From Liolophura sinensis (Eukaryota > Mollusca > Polyplacophora > Chitonida > Chitonidae): 64,000 bases of DNA. How positions within the stretch are numbered: the first letter of the stretch is position 1; the number at the start of each line of letters is the position of its first letter. This document shows, piece by piece, positions 23,571 through 35,697 of the stretch. The notes below the pieces were generated by a model that had not been told where the DNA came from, ran no database searches, and was given only the letters and a program-made list of their open reading frames with translations. The DNA lies in assembly GCF_032854445.1 (NCBI RefSeq), contig NC_088303.1, positions 24,097,265 through 24,161,264 on the forward strand, given 5' to 3'. Made by a program: the position numbers and the translations under genes.

Positions 23571-24243
23571 CTGTGGTGAACACACATATCACATACACAT
23601 CATATTATCAATATTATTATGGCAATATTTGATTTCTGAGAATGAACAAAAACATACTGTTGAATACACTGTCTTCATGGTGACATTCTCAGCCTACCCA
23701 AACATTTAATTTACCTTCCATCAACTACAGCCAGGGCGTCACCTTGCTTTCATGAATAAACTCTGCCAGCTTCTAAGACTTACTGTCATCTTCAGTGTGT
23801 GACTCACTGTCAGTATACGCCTGAGTGATTATCACAGGTATATCACTGTATATTCCACCTGCACGGTGATAATGTCATACATACCACTACGGCAGTACCT
23901 GTAATGCTCTTATTCTTTTATGCAACAACCCATCTCCAGGCGTAGTTTTATACCCCAATTCAAGATATCAGATAACCTTATTTCTGATTAATATTTATCT
24001 AACAGTCAACACACGTGAAGCGAACAATCAGCCATTCTGAGTCTTCAGGAAGCTCACCAACCTTGCATTTCCGTCTTCTTCATCAGCTGGGATTGTGAAT
24101 CAGCGCACAAAGACAGAACGTGCACTCGACGAGTTCATCATCATGTGATATTTTCCCAGGCCTTTCACAGTCACAAAGCGAGATTCACGTAGGACATTTA
24201 TTTAGCCATGAAGTGAAGTGTTACCGATAAATCATTCACTTAC

Positions 24244-24335
24244 CTCTGATTTGCTTAGAATGGCGCTTGATTGAAAGAACTAACAGTAACACTCAGCTCT
24301 TCTGCATCGTCGCCATTGTATACAAAGGTGTCACG
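24244..24335 (-). promoter_or_regulatory. DISP3: Probable DISP3 first exon (5' UTR) and promoter edge
   Basis: A strong donor (CAGAG|GTAAGTGA, boundary 24243/24244) follows a short stretch containing ATGGCGACG and a short upstream open frame (MATMQKS, stop). A palindromic E-box TCACGTGA lies at 24331-24338. Transcription start is inferred. Confidence 0.5.
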
Positions 24336-24964
24336 TGACAGTTTTCCCTTGTAATGCGCTTGTAATGTCAAAGGGAAACTGAATCGGTATCCGGCTATTT
24401 CATTTTCGGACACCAGCTGGGGGGGGGCGGGGGGTGCTTTCCTCTTGTATTTTAACGGGGTTTCCGCAGATAGCTCTGAACGCTATGAACTCATGACAGG
24501 ATAAGCTATTTTTATATCAGGTTTTAGTACACACATAGAAATCAGCGCATGTATCTTTTTTTCTTCTCTCGTTTGGAGAACCTGGGATGGAAAAGCCAAA
24601 GGCATTTTCGCTTTTGATTTAATTTTTATGATTTAAATATTAGGCTAAAAATAAAGAAATAATTAAATTAGCGCAGAAAGGCAAAATGCAATATTTTGTT
24701 TATTCCAGGAACTGGTTTCCTTCATGGTAAACATCACCACCATCAGTGAAAAATTCTCAGGTACAGCGTTAAACTCAAGTCAAATAAATATGAGCTAAAC
24801 CCTACGCTTCGAAGAACATAAACCGTTCCCCATATGTGTAGAGCCTCAAACATAAGTGTGACGTCACGGGAGTCTAGACGACAGCGAAAGCTTCCAAAAT
24901 GGCGGATACATGCCAAGTGAGGTTACGTTCATTCTTACGGTAAGTTTCACGCGAACAAAACATC
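24336..24964. promoter_or_regulatory. Bidirectional promoter region between DISP3 and the centrin-like gene
   Basis: About 0.6 kb between the head-to-head 5' ends. It contains a G-rich run (about 24420-24434), a CRE palindrome TGACGTCA at 24859-24866, and AAAATGGCGGAT (YY1-type) at 24896-24907, often found at TATA-less starts. A short upstream frame starts at 24900 (14 codons, stop at 24942) and a GTAAGT lies at 24940. Confidence 0.55.
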
Positions 24965-27705
24965 ATGCCAACGAAAAAGAAAGTCACCAAGAAGTCAAAG
25001 AAATCTACAAAGGCTCAAGCTCCGGTTGCACCACCAGATCCGCTCAAACCCGAGTATATCCCGCCGCCACCGAAGCCTGGAGAACAGGTGCGTGTGTTTG
25101 TCACTTACACCCACTGACGCCCTATCACTGACAGTGACATACCTATCAGCTGATTAATGTCAGTGTGTGCTTAGCTTAGCTTGTTTAACATGTATTTGTT
25201 GTAGTTAGAGGTGTGTATCGTGCGTAATTACCGGTAAGTTAGCTTAAAACCTGCCAAACCAAGTAAAATGCTCTGTACAAGTGAAGTGGTGAATAATTAC
25301 CAAAAAAATGTCGCTGTTATGAACAGAAAACATACAAATGATTACATGTCTCATTGTAAATTGTATCAGCTAAATGTGCATGATGTAGCCAGTGAAATGA
25401 GACACACACTAAGCTCTTAACAACCCCTTTCTGTTTTCTACTAAAGACAAAATAGAATTTATTTATCTTTATTTATTTCATGGTTGGTGTAGGCCTACAT
25501 ACCGGTACACCATTCTTAAAAATTTTTCACCTAATTACAATTTATATGATGGCATTGACTTTTATGGGTGGAGGAAAGTGGCTTGCCTGGTATAAACCAC
25601 CAACCTTTGGCTTTGACAAGTTATTGAGGAACGTTCCAGCATGTGAGGTACGGTGCAGATCTGCACACCATAGTGGTGCAAGTGGTGGAAGACAGTGAAC
25701 ATTAGATTAGATTACACAAATGGTCATAAGAGCATTGTTGATTGAACGCCTATTGTCACTAGTCCTCCAGGCAGTGAGCGCAGTTTTAACATAATTATGG
25801 TATTAGTTAGAACTGCTGACATCTATGTTGGAATTTCACTTCAGATTGGGTAGAAGTATAATACAACCTACTGTATTTCTTCAGCCTTTTTACATGCATG
25901 TAAGGTGTTTATTCAAGCATTTTCTGAAAGTATTATTCTGTGTAGACTGATAAAATTATACTTTTTCTGAAGCCTTAGAACTGGTCAATCGAACCACATA
26001 CTGTAGTTTAATCTGCGAAGTCAGTTTGAACAATTATTAGTATTAGGGTACATGAATTAGACTTGCCATTGAGATGCATGTAGTCAAGGTTACCAACTCA
26101 GCTGCAAATAAGGCTCAAGTTAGCTCCATAGATGAAGTACTGAGTGCAGTCATGCAAAACAGATTGGTCGTGCTCATAGTATATGTTTTGTTGTTAATTT
26201 ACTGCCCATTATTTATAATGAAATCAAGTTAGTATCTGCCCACATATAAGTTCACAGTTTAAACTGACAATGGCAGTATTAACTGGTAGTATTTTTAAAT
26301 TTTCTTTTCAGCTCATCAAATTACTTACCTCACAGCCTGTAGATGAGAGAGAAGTGTATGGATTAAAGGTTCCAAGTCGTATTTTAGCTCAACTTACTCC
26401 TACTGAGATTAGAGACCTAAGATCTGTGTTTGAGTTGTTTGATTCTGACAGTGATGGGTAAGAACATTCACAACTTCATTATTATGAAAATATCTACCAG
26501 GTTGCATGCTTTCTGGAAAAAAACACAAACTTCTGAAAATGTCAATAACAGTAAATTTATTGTGCATAATTATTATAATTGCCTGTAGCATTCATTGGTT
26601 CATTATTTGGATCAAGTTTATTAAAATGGATATCAAATGAAATGCCCATTGCATAGTTTCGGTTACGTATAAGATGTATGGAATTTTTTTTTTAATAGAT
26701 AGATGGGCTATGTATACATACTTATTGCCCTAATTTACATCATGTTCTATCCCAGATTTGTAAACCCTCCAGAACTGAGACGAACATTACGTGTTTTGGG
26801 ATTTAAAATATCAAGAGAAGAAGCAAGGAAAACTATTTCCGTTAGTGCTGTCAAGCAGAGAGGGTATGCAGAATATTTGATTATTATTTATTTTTTTATT
26901 CTTTTGTCATCAAGTGTATTGAGAATAAAATAAACTGTGACTGGAGTGTAATGGAAACATGTCATTAGTACGTAAAACATTTGAAGTAATGGTATCTATG
27001 TTTCACTGTAAATGTTGTATATGTCTGGATAACCAATAAGAAATATTCATCGACTTGTAATTGTTTTTTTTTTTTTTTGTTTTTTTTGTACGCTATTTGT
27101 TTTTTTTGTACGCTATTTGTTTTAAGAACTGAGTGCACTCCCTGAACAGTTTGAGTTATATTGTTTTTCCAGGTGTGTTGATTTCTTAGAATTCCTGGAC
27201 ATCATACTGGACAAGCAGGGAGACTCCAGAGACACCTATAATGAAATTAAACAGGGTTTCCAACTGTTTGATTATGGTCAGTATTATAGAAAAAAATAAA
27301 AAATAAATTTAAAAAAAGTAAATAAATAAATATAGTCTTATACATGTATCAAGATAGAACAAATTCGGTGCTCTGATATTAAATTAATATATACTTGCAA
27401 ACAACAAATCAGTGACATCTGTGCTGTGTCATCACATTTTGACTTGCATACATATATCATAATACAATTCCCATGGTAGTTAAAGCATAATTTTTGTTCT
27501 TCATTTATTGTTTTTTCTTATTTTTTTTTCAGAAAATAGGGGTAAAATATCTGTTGAGAATTTAAAACAGGCTTGTCATGAAGCAGGCATCAAGTTTACA
27601 AGTGATGAGTTGGCAGAGATGATAGAAGAGGCAGACCTGAATGGTGATGGGGAAATTGACAGGCAGGAGTTTACCAGGATTATGTTACAAACAAATCTCT
27701 TCTGA
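24965..27705 (+). CDS. Centrin-like EF-hand protein, five exons, 217 aa
   Basis: Exons 24965-25087, 26312-26457, 26756-26863, 27173-27276 and 27533-27705; all GT-AG and phase-consistent, ending in TGA. Centrins are calcium-binding proteins of centrioles and basal bodies. The N-terminal 65 or so residues are a Lys-rich start (MPTKKKVTKKSKK) and a Pro-rich stretch, longer than in usual centrins. The rest is four EF-hands: hand 1 (DSDSDGFVNPPE) and hand 4 (DLNGDGEIDRQE) look able to bind calcium, while hand 2 (SAVKQRG...) and hand 3 (DYENRGKISVEN) lack key acidic residues. The end FTRIMLQTNLF parallels FLRIMKKTSLY of centrin. It could be a divergent centrin paralogue or another caltractin-like protein; calmodulin is less likely. 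Confidence 0.88.
25088..26311 (+). other. First intron of the centrin-like gene
   Basis: No exon seen. A worn SINE A tail in reverse orientation is likely around 25450-25570. The open frame at 25480-25698 is not supported. Confidence 0.55.
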
Positions 27706-27888
27706 TTTTTTCAATTGATTGATTTAATTTTGAAGATGACATCTCATCTTACTTGCAATCAAAAGTTTTCCTCTACTACTTAACTAGAAAGACTAGAACA
27801 TTTTGTCCTTCGTCTTTATCATGTATTTAACCGAACCTTAGCTATTTATTTGTGAAGTGCTTAAGTTGAGAGATGGGTCAGATATTCT

Positions 27889-27894
27889 AATAAA
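27889..27894 (+). terminator. Polyadenylation signal AATAAA of the centrin-like gene
   Basis: First AATAAA downstream of the stop codon, 184 bases after it. Placement by sequence alone. Confidence 0.6.
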
Positions 27895-28439
27895 CAGTAA
27901 ATGAATATAATACACCAGCATGATGAAGACACCTGTCAAACTACCAAAGTTTGTCCATGCACTAGGACAAATTCATTTATCATGATAAGTCAAGGGTCAG
28001 TGAGAAACATTGGCCTTTTAAAACAAGTCAGTTCTCCGTCCTGTAATATGTCACTGACCTACAGTGGTGCAGATTAAACAATGAGTTGTTCACAAACAGT
28101 TCATAGTAATAGAATGATAACAGGCCAAAAATTGCTGTGGTCACACCCAATTTCTGTGGTGGATTAATGGGAAAGTTATACAAATATTTATTAAGCGTTT
28201 AGCAACAAATATTATTACTTCTGTGAAGTGTGAAAGACTTAAAGTTTATTGTATGGATAACAGAGATATTTACATTTTTGTTAATCTGTCATTTTTGCTA
28301 GATTGAAATTTGAATAAGATCAAAACTATTATGGAGATATCAGTCAATATTTGTTGTATATAAAATATATAAAATGAGAGTTGATTATTATGTATATGCC
28401 AGTAACCTTGGGAGAGGTCCTGAATATATATATATACAT

Positions 28440-28665
28440 CTATGTGAACCTATTAGTTGATGAATATATGTTTTAAATCTGTGAGTTGATGAATAGCATT
28501 GTCAACCTGTGACAGTTCATGAATACATGTATGTTGACCTGTGAGAGTTTATGAATACACATATATCAACCTGTTAGTTTCTGAATGCCATTATGTCAAC
28601 CTGTGAGAATTCATGTCAGTCTCTAAGAGTTCATGAATACAATTGTCAGCCGGTGATGATTATAT
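28440..28665 (+). repeat. Degenerate tandem repeat, about 37-40 bp
   Basis: About six units built on 'GTCAACCTGTGAGAGTTCAT' and GAATACA, diverged from each other. Confidence 0.7.
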
Positions 28666-28789
28666 TATTGAAGTGGCCATGTGCAAATATTTTTAATAAA
28701 AGCAGATACTAATTTAATCTTTTTGTCATATACAGGTATTTAGAATTCATACTCACAGAATGAATCTCTTATTTTCCAAATATTAGACC

Positions 28790-29000
28790 ACTTAGCATGG
28801 TGGCTTAATGGTTACAGTGTCCCTCTCAAAGTTGGAAGAATTGGGATCAGCGCTGAGATGTTACAACAAGGACACAGTACTGCTTGGTCTGGTGTTAGCA
28901 TAGTGTGATATGGTGGGGTGTCATGTCTGGTGTCTTCAGCATTGTACTTCAGTGGGGGCAAGGACTCAACTTGTTACGAGAAGACACAGTATATGATGTA
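28790..29000 (+). mobile_element. SINE family C copy
   Basis: tRNA-like head GTGGCTTAATGGTTACAGTG, then GATCAGCGC, then GGTGTTAGCATAGTGTGATA, TCATGTCTGGTGTCTTC and GTACTTCAGTG, the complement of the blocks seen at 42480-42742. Confidence 0.7.
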
Positions 29001-30199
29001 CACACACACACTGAAGTTCTCCTTGTCAACATATGCATGACTGAAGATTTTTTATTTGTGAGGTGAAAACCCAAGTACACATACATATTTATTTTCCATT
29101 TATATGTATCTTTGCCTGACGTACTATACATCATATGTTTTCAGTAATCAGTGCATATCATTAATTTACATTAATCAGTGTTTATTGCCTTATTCAAGAA
29201 GTTTCCACTTATATGATGAATGGTTATGATTATTGGTGCAGGAAACCAGAATACCCAGAATAAACCACTGCCCTTCAGCATGAAGTCACCTGATAATCCT
29301 CCGGACAAAACTGAAGTCTAACCAGCATTCAAACATGTGACTTCACATGTCAATATGACATTTCCTGTTATTATAAGCGGTGCTAGCTCATATACAGAGC
29401 ACTGGATTAAATCACAGAAAATTGCTTATTTTAGAGGCTAGCACACTTAACAATAGCCCTACCAGTGAGTGAGGCCATGCCCTTTAAGCCTACATTAGGT
29501 CCTGAGTATCAATACAAACACAGCATTTCAGATCTTTGGTAGAAATATTTTATTATCAAATTATCAGCCATGTTAACAATATATCTGTACACTCAGATAA
29601 ACTGGCCATGATGTTTCAAACTCTGCTCTGACAACAATTAACAAGAATATTAACAATCTGGACAGTTCCACATTTTCATGATGTCTGGAGCACATTTTTC
29701 ATGTTCAGACTACGGCTTTCCACACCAAGTTTTCATACATTCAGCCAATCCCATTCATATACACATAACCATGAACCAATAACTTACACAGAAATAATAC
29801 CCTTTGGGGAATACTCATTCATAGCTGTTAACCGTTCTCCATGATACCATATGGTGAGATTCACTTGAACATTTCCTGTGCTCCGAGAGTTGGTAAACCA
29901 CTCAAAATGGCCGTCTTTCCCCAAAAACAGGAGCGGTAAAGAAAATTTTTTAGTTTTTACATTCAAATTTTTTCAAGACCATATCACATGATACAGAAAC
30001 ATTCATATTCAGTGTACATCCTTTGGCCAATATGAAAATGAGATTGCCTCATCAACCCAAAGTTTTCTTTCCCTTTGCATAATAAAACATCACAAACTTC
30101 ACACCTTATGACAAATTCACAACACAAAAAAACAGTCTGTCTCATACCCACTGATATACCCTTACTGACCTAAAAATTCAACCACAAAAGAGGAGTTTT

Positions 30200-30420
30200 G
30201 GAGGCAAATAAATGTCATACGACATTACTTCTGGTGCTAAAATTTACATTTTCCCAGCTGGTCATCATCCTACCTTCCAAGTACCTTTTAAAAATCAGCG
30301 GAACGCCCAGAATGTGGAAAAATGAGCAACTTAGTCATGGACGAAACTTTAGGTCATTTATAATTAAGAAGTCGAGGTGTCACCACGTAAATGTAAAATG
30401 AAACCATTGCGTGGTCACTT
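30200..30420 (+). repeat. Dispersed repeat D, copy
   Basis: Shares blocks AAATAAATGTCATACGAC, CCTTCCAAGTACC, AGAATGTGGAAAAATGAGC and TTAGTCATGGACGAAACTTT with copies at about 54350-54605 (minus), 62806-63050 (plus) and a partial copy at about 4728-4850. Unclassified. Confidence 0.7.
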
Positions 30421-30788
30421 GTATTCAATTTTATCATTGAACCCATGTACGACTTTTGAGTCTAAAGCAGAAAACTTGTTTAACTTTGAAGGTGTGTATT
30501 GAACACTTCAGGTTCAGAGAATAATGTATGTTGGAGAAAGTTTCTAATTACTAATACCTTTACTTGAGACTAGGTGAAACTTTCCGACATATGAGGGCAA
30601 GTAACCCTCATTTTAGGGATAGCCTGATACTTTGTATTGAATTCATTGTGATTTATAATCCACCAGGCCTAAAAATGCTGAAGTCTACATTTATTTATAA
30701 TATTTACAAATATTTCCATTTCCACTGATAAGCTTCATAAAGTAGAGTATTGTGTTAACTCTAACAAAGCATACAAAGCGATGCATCG

Positions 30789-30898
30789 TTTGATGTTTAC
30801 ACCATATTCAAGAATATTTTACTCATACTACGGCAGTCAGCATTATGGTGGGAGGAAACCTGGCAGAGCCCAGAGAGGAACCCACAACCATCGGTAAG
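30789..30898 (-). mobile_element. SINE family A fragment
   Basis: TTTACACCATATTCAAGAAT, then GTGGGAGGAAACCTGGCAGAG and CCACAACCATCGG in reverse orientation; head missing. Confidence 0.8.
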
Positions 30899-31569
30899 TT
30901 GGGCTGAAGTCTACATGTGCCCCCGCACATATCTTCATAGTTTAATCTGTATAAGATACGTCTCTCTCACAGCTGTGATGAACAGGCTTTTCTTCTTCTA
31001 TTTTAAGAGAAATAAACTATCCCAGATGTATAAATGAAAATTAACTAGTTTATATGGTATTACCAAATGCTTAAATTGCCTGTTGATAGAGGTTAAGAAA
31101 TAAATGAAATCAGACCTTTCGTTACAGGATGGTTATTGCCTAAAAAACTTAGTCATATCTAGCCTGCGGTCTTGTGTTTTTTTGGGCCATACAGAACCTA
31201 ACTCCTACAACTCCTACTCCTAACAGACCTATCGGCTCAGTCAATAGAGTTCAACAAACAAGCCATGGCAAATTCACTGTCATCAGTTCGACTTGGATGT
31301 AGGCGTATGCCAAACATGTATATCAGACCCTTTCATATAGAACTGGCTTTCGCATTGCATCCATACAATGAACCAGGCTATTTGGTGTTATCAATCAGAT
31401 CACTTACATGCCATTATTACCTAATACCTGGCAAATAAATGGCTGGAATCTAATTTATCCTAACTTATACTCTAATGTAAATAACAAACTATCTGCAACA
31501 AAGGTTTAATAATGGCAGCTTACATATTGATTAATGTACATATACGAAGACACAAAAAACAAACAATCA

Positions 31570-32035
31570 AGGGCCCGGTGTGGTTAGCATATCAGCAGAG
31601 CGCAATGACCTGGGCGCCTCTCGCCAATACGTTCGCTGTCACCAATACATTCCCTGTGAGTTAAAGTCCAGTTTATGCTGGCTTCCTCTCCGGTCATACA
31701 AGGTTTTCCTGCAACCAATGAATGGTCGTGGATTTCCTCCCACCATAATGCTGTGGCATACTGTAAATCTTCAACCTTTTCGATCACTAAAGCACTTTTT
31801 TTCAGCAGAATTTATGCATACAGTTATTATGAAAATGATATCAAAAATGATTTGCTTGTATCACTAAAGATACAAGCTTCATAAAACTGTGCAGATCATT
31901 TATCTACACTCCATAATTCTCTCAGAATGTTTTAAAATATTAGTCGCAGTGGTGGTTGAAAAGGTTGAAGAATTAATGTAAGAGAAATATTCTTGAGTGC
32001 AGTGTAAAACACTAATCAACTTAAAATCAAATAAA
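31570..32035 (+). mobile_element. SINE family A copy interrupted by a MITE
   Basis: The head (GTGGTTAGCATATCAGCAG..., box B-like GTGAGTTAAAGTCCAG) and body run to CCACCATAATGCTG; the 3' end (GAGAAATATTCTTGAGTGCA, GTGTAAAACACTAATCAA) resumes after 31973. The MITE at 31766-31973 splits it. Confidence 0.85.
31766..31973. mobile_element. MITE, about 208 bp, copy 1
   Basis: Terminal inverted repeats AATCTTCAACCTTTTCGATCAC and GTGGTTGAAAAGGTTGAAGAAT. Inner sequence (ATACAAGCTTCATAAAACTG etc.) matches copy 2. Flanked by TAA on each side (possible target duplication). No coding capacity. Confidence 0.88.
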
Positions 32036-33065
32036 CTTAAACAAACCTTTTTTACATCAGTAATTTTCAGATCACTTGGCATAAATTTCTGCATGTTTAA
32101 GTGCAACTTTAAAGGTAATTTATCCAGGTATTATTTCATTATCATGGTGATAAGTTTTCTCAGATGGCAGTGCCAAAATCAGGCTTGCACAGTAAATATG
32201 TTATATTTTTCAGTCCTGGCAGAGAAATGCCCTCAAAATTTGCTCAAAAAACACCAGGGGTGTGCTGCACAAAGTGATTGTAGGCTAAATTTATTGTAAC
32301 TACCACAGCAACATACGATTTTAACATGCATCGCCAAGGTGATTGCAATTGGCCCCAGATTAGAAAAGATTGAAGAAATAGCGTATATCCTCTTAAAAAT
32401 GTACTGGTATGACAGCATCCACAAGCTCACAACAACTACATAACTGATACAAGTATATAACAAGCAATAAATCACAGTCCAACATAAAAAATACAGGGTT
32501 ACAGATACAAACTTAGACCAGCGAGCTGAAGTAAAAAAGGGACAAGGATGGACAAGTGGTTGACCCACTGTATACACATATTAATCAAATCCAATCATTA
32601 CCAGAATTACAATATCCCACACAAATCATGGCACACTGTGTGGTATCGGTGAGATTGAAATATCACAACAAAATGGATCAACAACAACAAGTTTGACTTC
32701 CACAGAACAAATTTCACATAATACCATGTAATAAGATATCACATAACATAAAAGCATGCTACATTTTCCTGGTTATCATACACAGAAACACTTCAATGAA
32801 CACGTGTGTTACAGCTCTACTGATAGCTGTACTTTAAATCTTACCAAGATGCTGAAATAAGCCGCCAAATTATATTTATATCCTTCCAGCGTCTGTGAAA
32901 CATGGTTTATTTACAAATAAACTCGAATCATGCAGCATTATGTGAGAAATTGAAAGCTTTGAACCGCTATTCTTGGATATAATCCCTTAAAAAAAAATCC
33001 TTGATTCTTTGGCCAAAAAACAATGCATGTGCATTATTATCATGATCCTTTTCAAGTTTATAATC

Positions 33066-33816
33066 CAAAGTCACAGTAATCCACAGTCACAGTAATCCAC
33101 AGTCACAGTAATCCAAAGTCACAGTAATCCACAGTTACAGTAATCCACAGTCACAGTGATCCACAGTCACAGTGATCCACAGTCACAGTAATCCACAGTC
33201 ACAGTAATCCACAGTTACAGTAATCCACAGTCACAGTGATCCACAGTCACAGTAATCCACAGTCACAGTAATCCACAGTCACAGTGATCCACAGTCACAG
33301 TGATCCACAGTCACAGTAATCCACAGTCACAGTAATCCAAAGTCACAGTAATCCTCAGTTACAGTAATCCACAGTCATAGTGATCCAGTCACAGTAATCC
33401 ACGGTCACAGTAATCCACAGTCACAGTACTCCAGTCACAGTAATGCACAGTCACAGTCATGCACAGTCACAGTAATCCAGTCACAGTAATCCAGTCACAG
33501 TAATCCAGTCACAGTAATCCACACAGTAATCCACAGTCACAGTAATCCTCAGTCACAGTAATCCACAGTTACAGTAATCCACAGTCACAGTGATCCACAG
33601 TCACAGTAATCCACAGTCACAGTAATCCACGGTCACAGTACTCCAGTCACAGTAATGCACAGTCACAGTCATGCACAGTCACAGTAATCCAGTCACAGTA
33701 ATCCAGTCACAGTAATCCACACAGTAATGCACAGTCACAGTAATCCTCAGTCACAGTAATCCAGTCACAGTAATCCACAGTCACAGTAATCCACAGTCAC
33801 AGTAATCCACAGTCAT
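33066..33816 (+). repeat. 14/16-bp minisatellite (AGTCACAGTAATCCAC)n
   Basis: About 48 units of the 16-mer AGTCACAGTAATCCAC mixed with a 14-mer form lacking AC, and variants (GTGATCC, AGTTACAG, ATGCAC). Intergenic. Confidence 0.97.
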
Positions 33817-33994
33817 TCTAAACAAAATCAAAACCTAAACATGATTACTGATAATAGTCTATAATGTCAGACCTATGCGCTATAATCTTCAAAACTAAGT
33901 CAGGGCCTGATACACGATTCAAAGCTATGATTTTATATGCTCTCTCAGCCCTCCAAGGTAGAAAACATGAAAAAGTTATCAATAAGCAAAGTAT

Positions 33995-34117
33995 CTCAGA
34001 AAATTCATTTTGACAATCTCCATATTTCGACTTTAATTAAGTCCTCCTCATAATTCTCCTGAGGAAGACTTAATCAAAGTCGAAATATTGAGATTGTCAA
34101 AATGAATTTCTTCAGAG
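33995..34117. repeat. 123-bp imperfect palindrome
   Basis: Left arm 33995-34050 and right arm 34060-34117 pair at roughly 53 of 56 positions around a 9-base loop (TAATTCTCC). Core arm sequence: TCATTTTGACAATCTC ... TTTCGACTTTAATTAAGTC. It would form a long hairpin as RNA or cruciform DNA. Confidence 0.92.
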
Positions 34118-34185
34118 TTTGTTTTTGCTTATTTATTATGCTAAGCTGCTCAGTGGATAAACTGATAAAGCTATGTTTTGTTTTG

Positions 34186-34383
34186 TAAATCTTTAACCTT
34201 TTCAACCACTAAAGCACTTTTTTTAATGAAACATATGCATACAATGATGATGAAAATGATTTGTTTGTGTCACTAAAGATGCAAGCTTCATAAAACTGTC
34301 CAGATTATTTCTCTAAGCCTCATAGTTCTCTGAAAATGTTTCAAAATATTGGCCGCAGGGGTGGTTGAAACGGTTGAAGAATT
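34186..34383. mobile_element. MITE, about 198 bp, copy 2
   Basis: Ends AATCTTTAACCTTTTCAACCAC and GTGGTTGAAACGGTTGAAGAAT; inner blocks ACTAAAGATGCAAGCTTC and TCATAAAACTGTCCAGAT align with the copy at 31766-31973. Confidence 0.88.
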
Positions 34384-35697
34384 TGGGCACTCAGGGAATC
34401 ATGGTATATGTCTCTGTACCACTATGACTTCCATCATTAGCACCTTGAAAGTTATGACACCAGTATAGGTAATTATATGCAAACAGTTCTGTTACCCAAA
34501 CTATTAAAGAATTAATAAGGGATGTCAAAAGTACAGGCCGCGTATACATATACAATTTATAAGCACATTAGCATTGCTTCTGAATTTGGTAACTTCGTAT
34601 ACATTTGGTTACAGACTCATATCTTTGGTACTCAAAACATTTACATATTGTTCACTCTAAACACAAAAATATTTACACACAAACATATAAGTATGCTTTG
34701 TCTGTCTCATACCCACTGATTGTAAATCATAATAATTGTTTTCTGGCATTTTTTCTTATAAGATGTTCAATACTGTTAATCAGGTCCGTTCATAATTTAA
34801 TTTTTAAAAAGTATGATCACATCACGGTCTGACATGATTTGTTTAACATTCCTTATATTGCGTACACAACACTTATGGTACCTGTAAATCTATGGATTGA
34901 GGACAGGCACTCAGAGTTATCTCCCTTCTATCATTGAAAAATGTAAGTATTAGAATGAAACTTCAATTTTCTCTCAACAAATCACAAAGCTGGCAAATAC
35001 TGGAATCTCCACATCCAAAAACACTAATCACTATTCAGCCAGAAGATACTCTCTTGAAAAAAAAGAAAATTCTATCTTGTCACTTAAAACAAGTAAAAGA
35101 ACGTCGAATGCAGAATTTCGTTGGAACCAAAACCAAAAGAAAACCAGGGAATTGGTTCTTTATTTCATTTACATGACAGCGGAAGTACTGGTTAAAGTGG
35201 AAAACTTGACTTTTCACCAGTAAGGCAACTGCATGAAATTTGAGATCCTCTCCACAGCATTTTTCTTCAATAGCTGAAATTTTACAAATGATGTGACCAA
35301 ACAAATAGGGATATTACCAACATTTGAAAGCCATATAGCATTAATTGTCCAACCCGGAATCTATTTAAAGCAACCATGAACAATTATTTTCAATTGTGAA
35401 CCTTCCAGTGTGCTTGTCCGATATACTGCAGATACAGTGTTTCTCCATTTCTTAAAGTTTTGGAAAATAAACATAGCTTTCATGCCTACCCTTACACTTT
35501 CCCAGCGTGATACCCATCACATAAAACAAGTTTAGTTAACTATCTTTTTATGTACAGCTACCAGCATACTTTTGAATAACCATTGTGGGCAAGACCTATT
35601 CAATCAACATTAATTAGTTGCTATTGGTTATTTTGTGACAAATACCCAAAGGATATAATTCCAAGACTATTATAATAACTGATAGGATGCTGAGACA
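34384..35697. other. Intergenic, nothing recognised
   Basis: AT-rich; open frames at 34522-34832 and 34934-35304 show no domain or splice context. Confidence 0.55.

Larger units (their letters stand above)
19989..24243 (-). other. Probable 5' UTR intron of DISP3
   Basis: No coding exon seen. It holds the 67-bp array, a SINE A 3' fragment (21344-21410, plus) and a tandem SINE cluster (22898-23570). The rest is AT-rich unique-looking sequence. Confidence 0.6.
27895..33060. other. Intergenic, gene-poor region
   Basis: Between the tail-to-tail centrin-like and OTUD3 genes. Contains a degenerate 37-40-bp repeat (28440-28665, TTCATGAATAC / CAACCTGTGAGA units), SINE copies, a dispersed repeat copy and a MITE. 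No gene recognised; open frames at 28949, 29784, 32233 and others lack domains and splice context. Confidence 0.6.
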
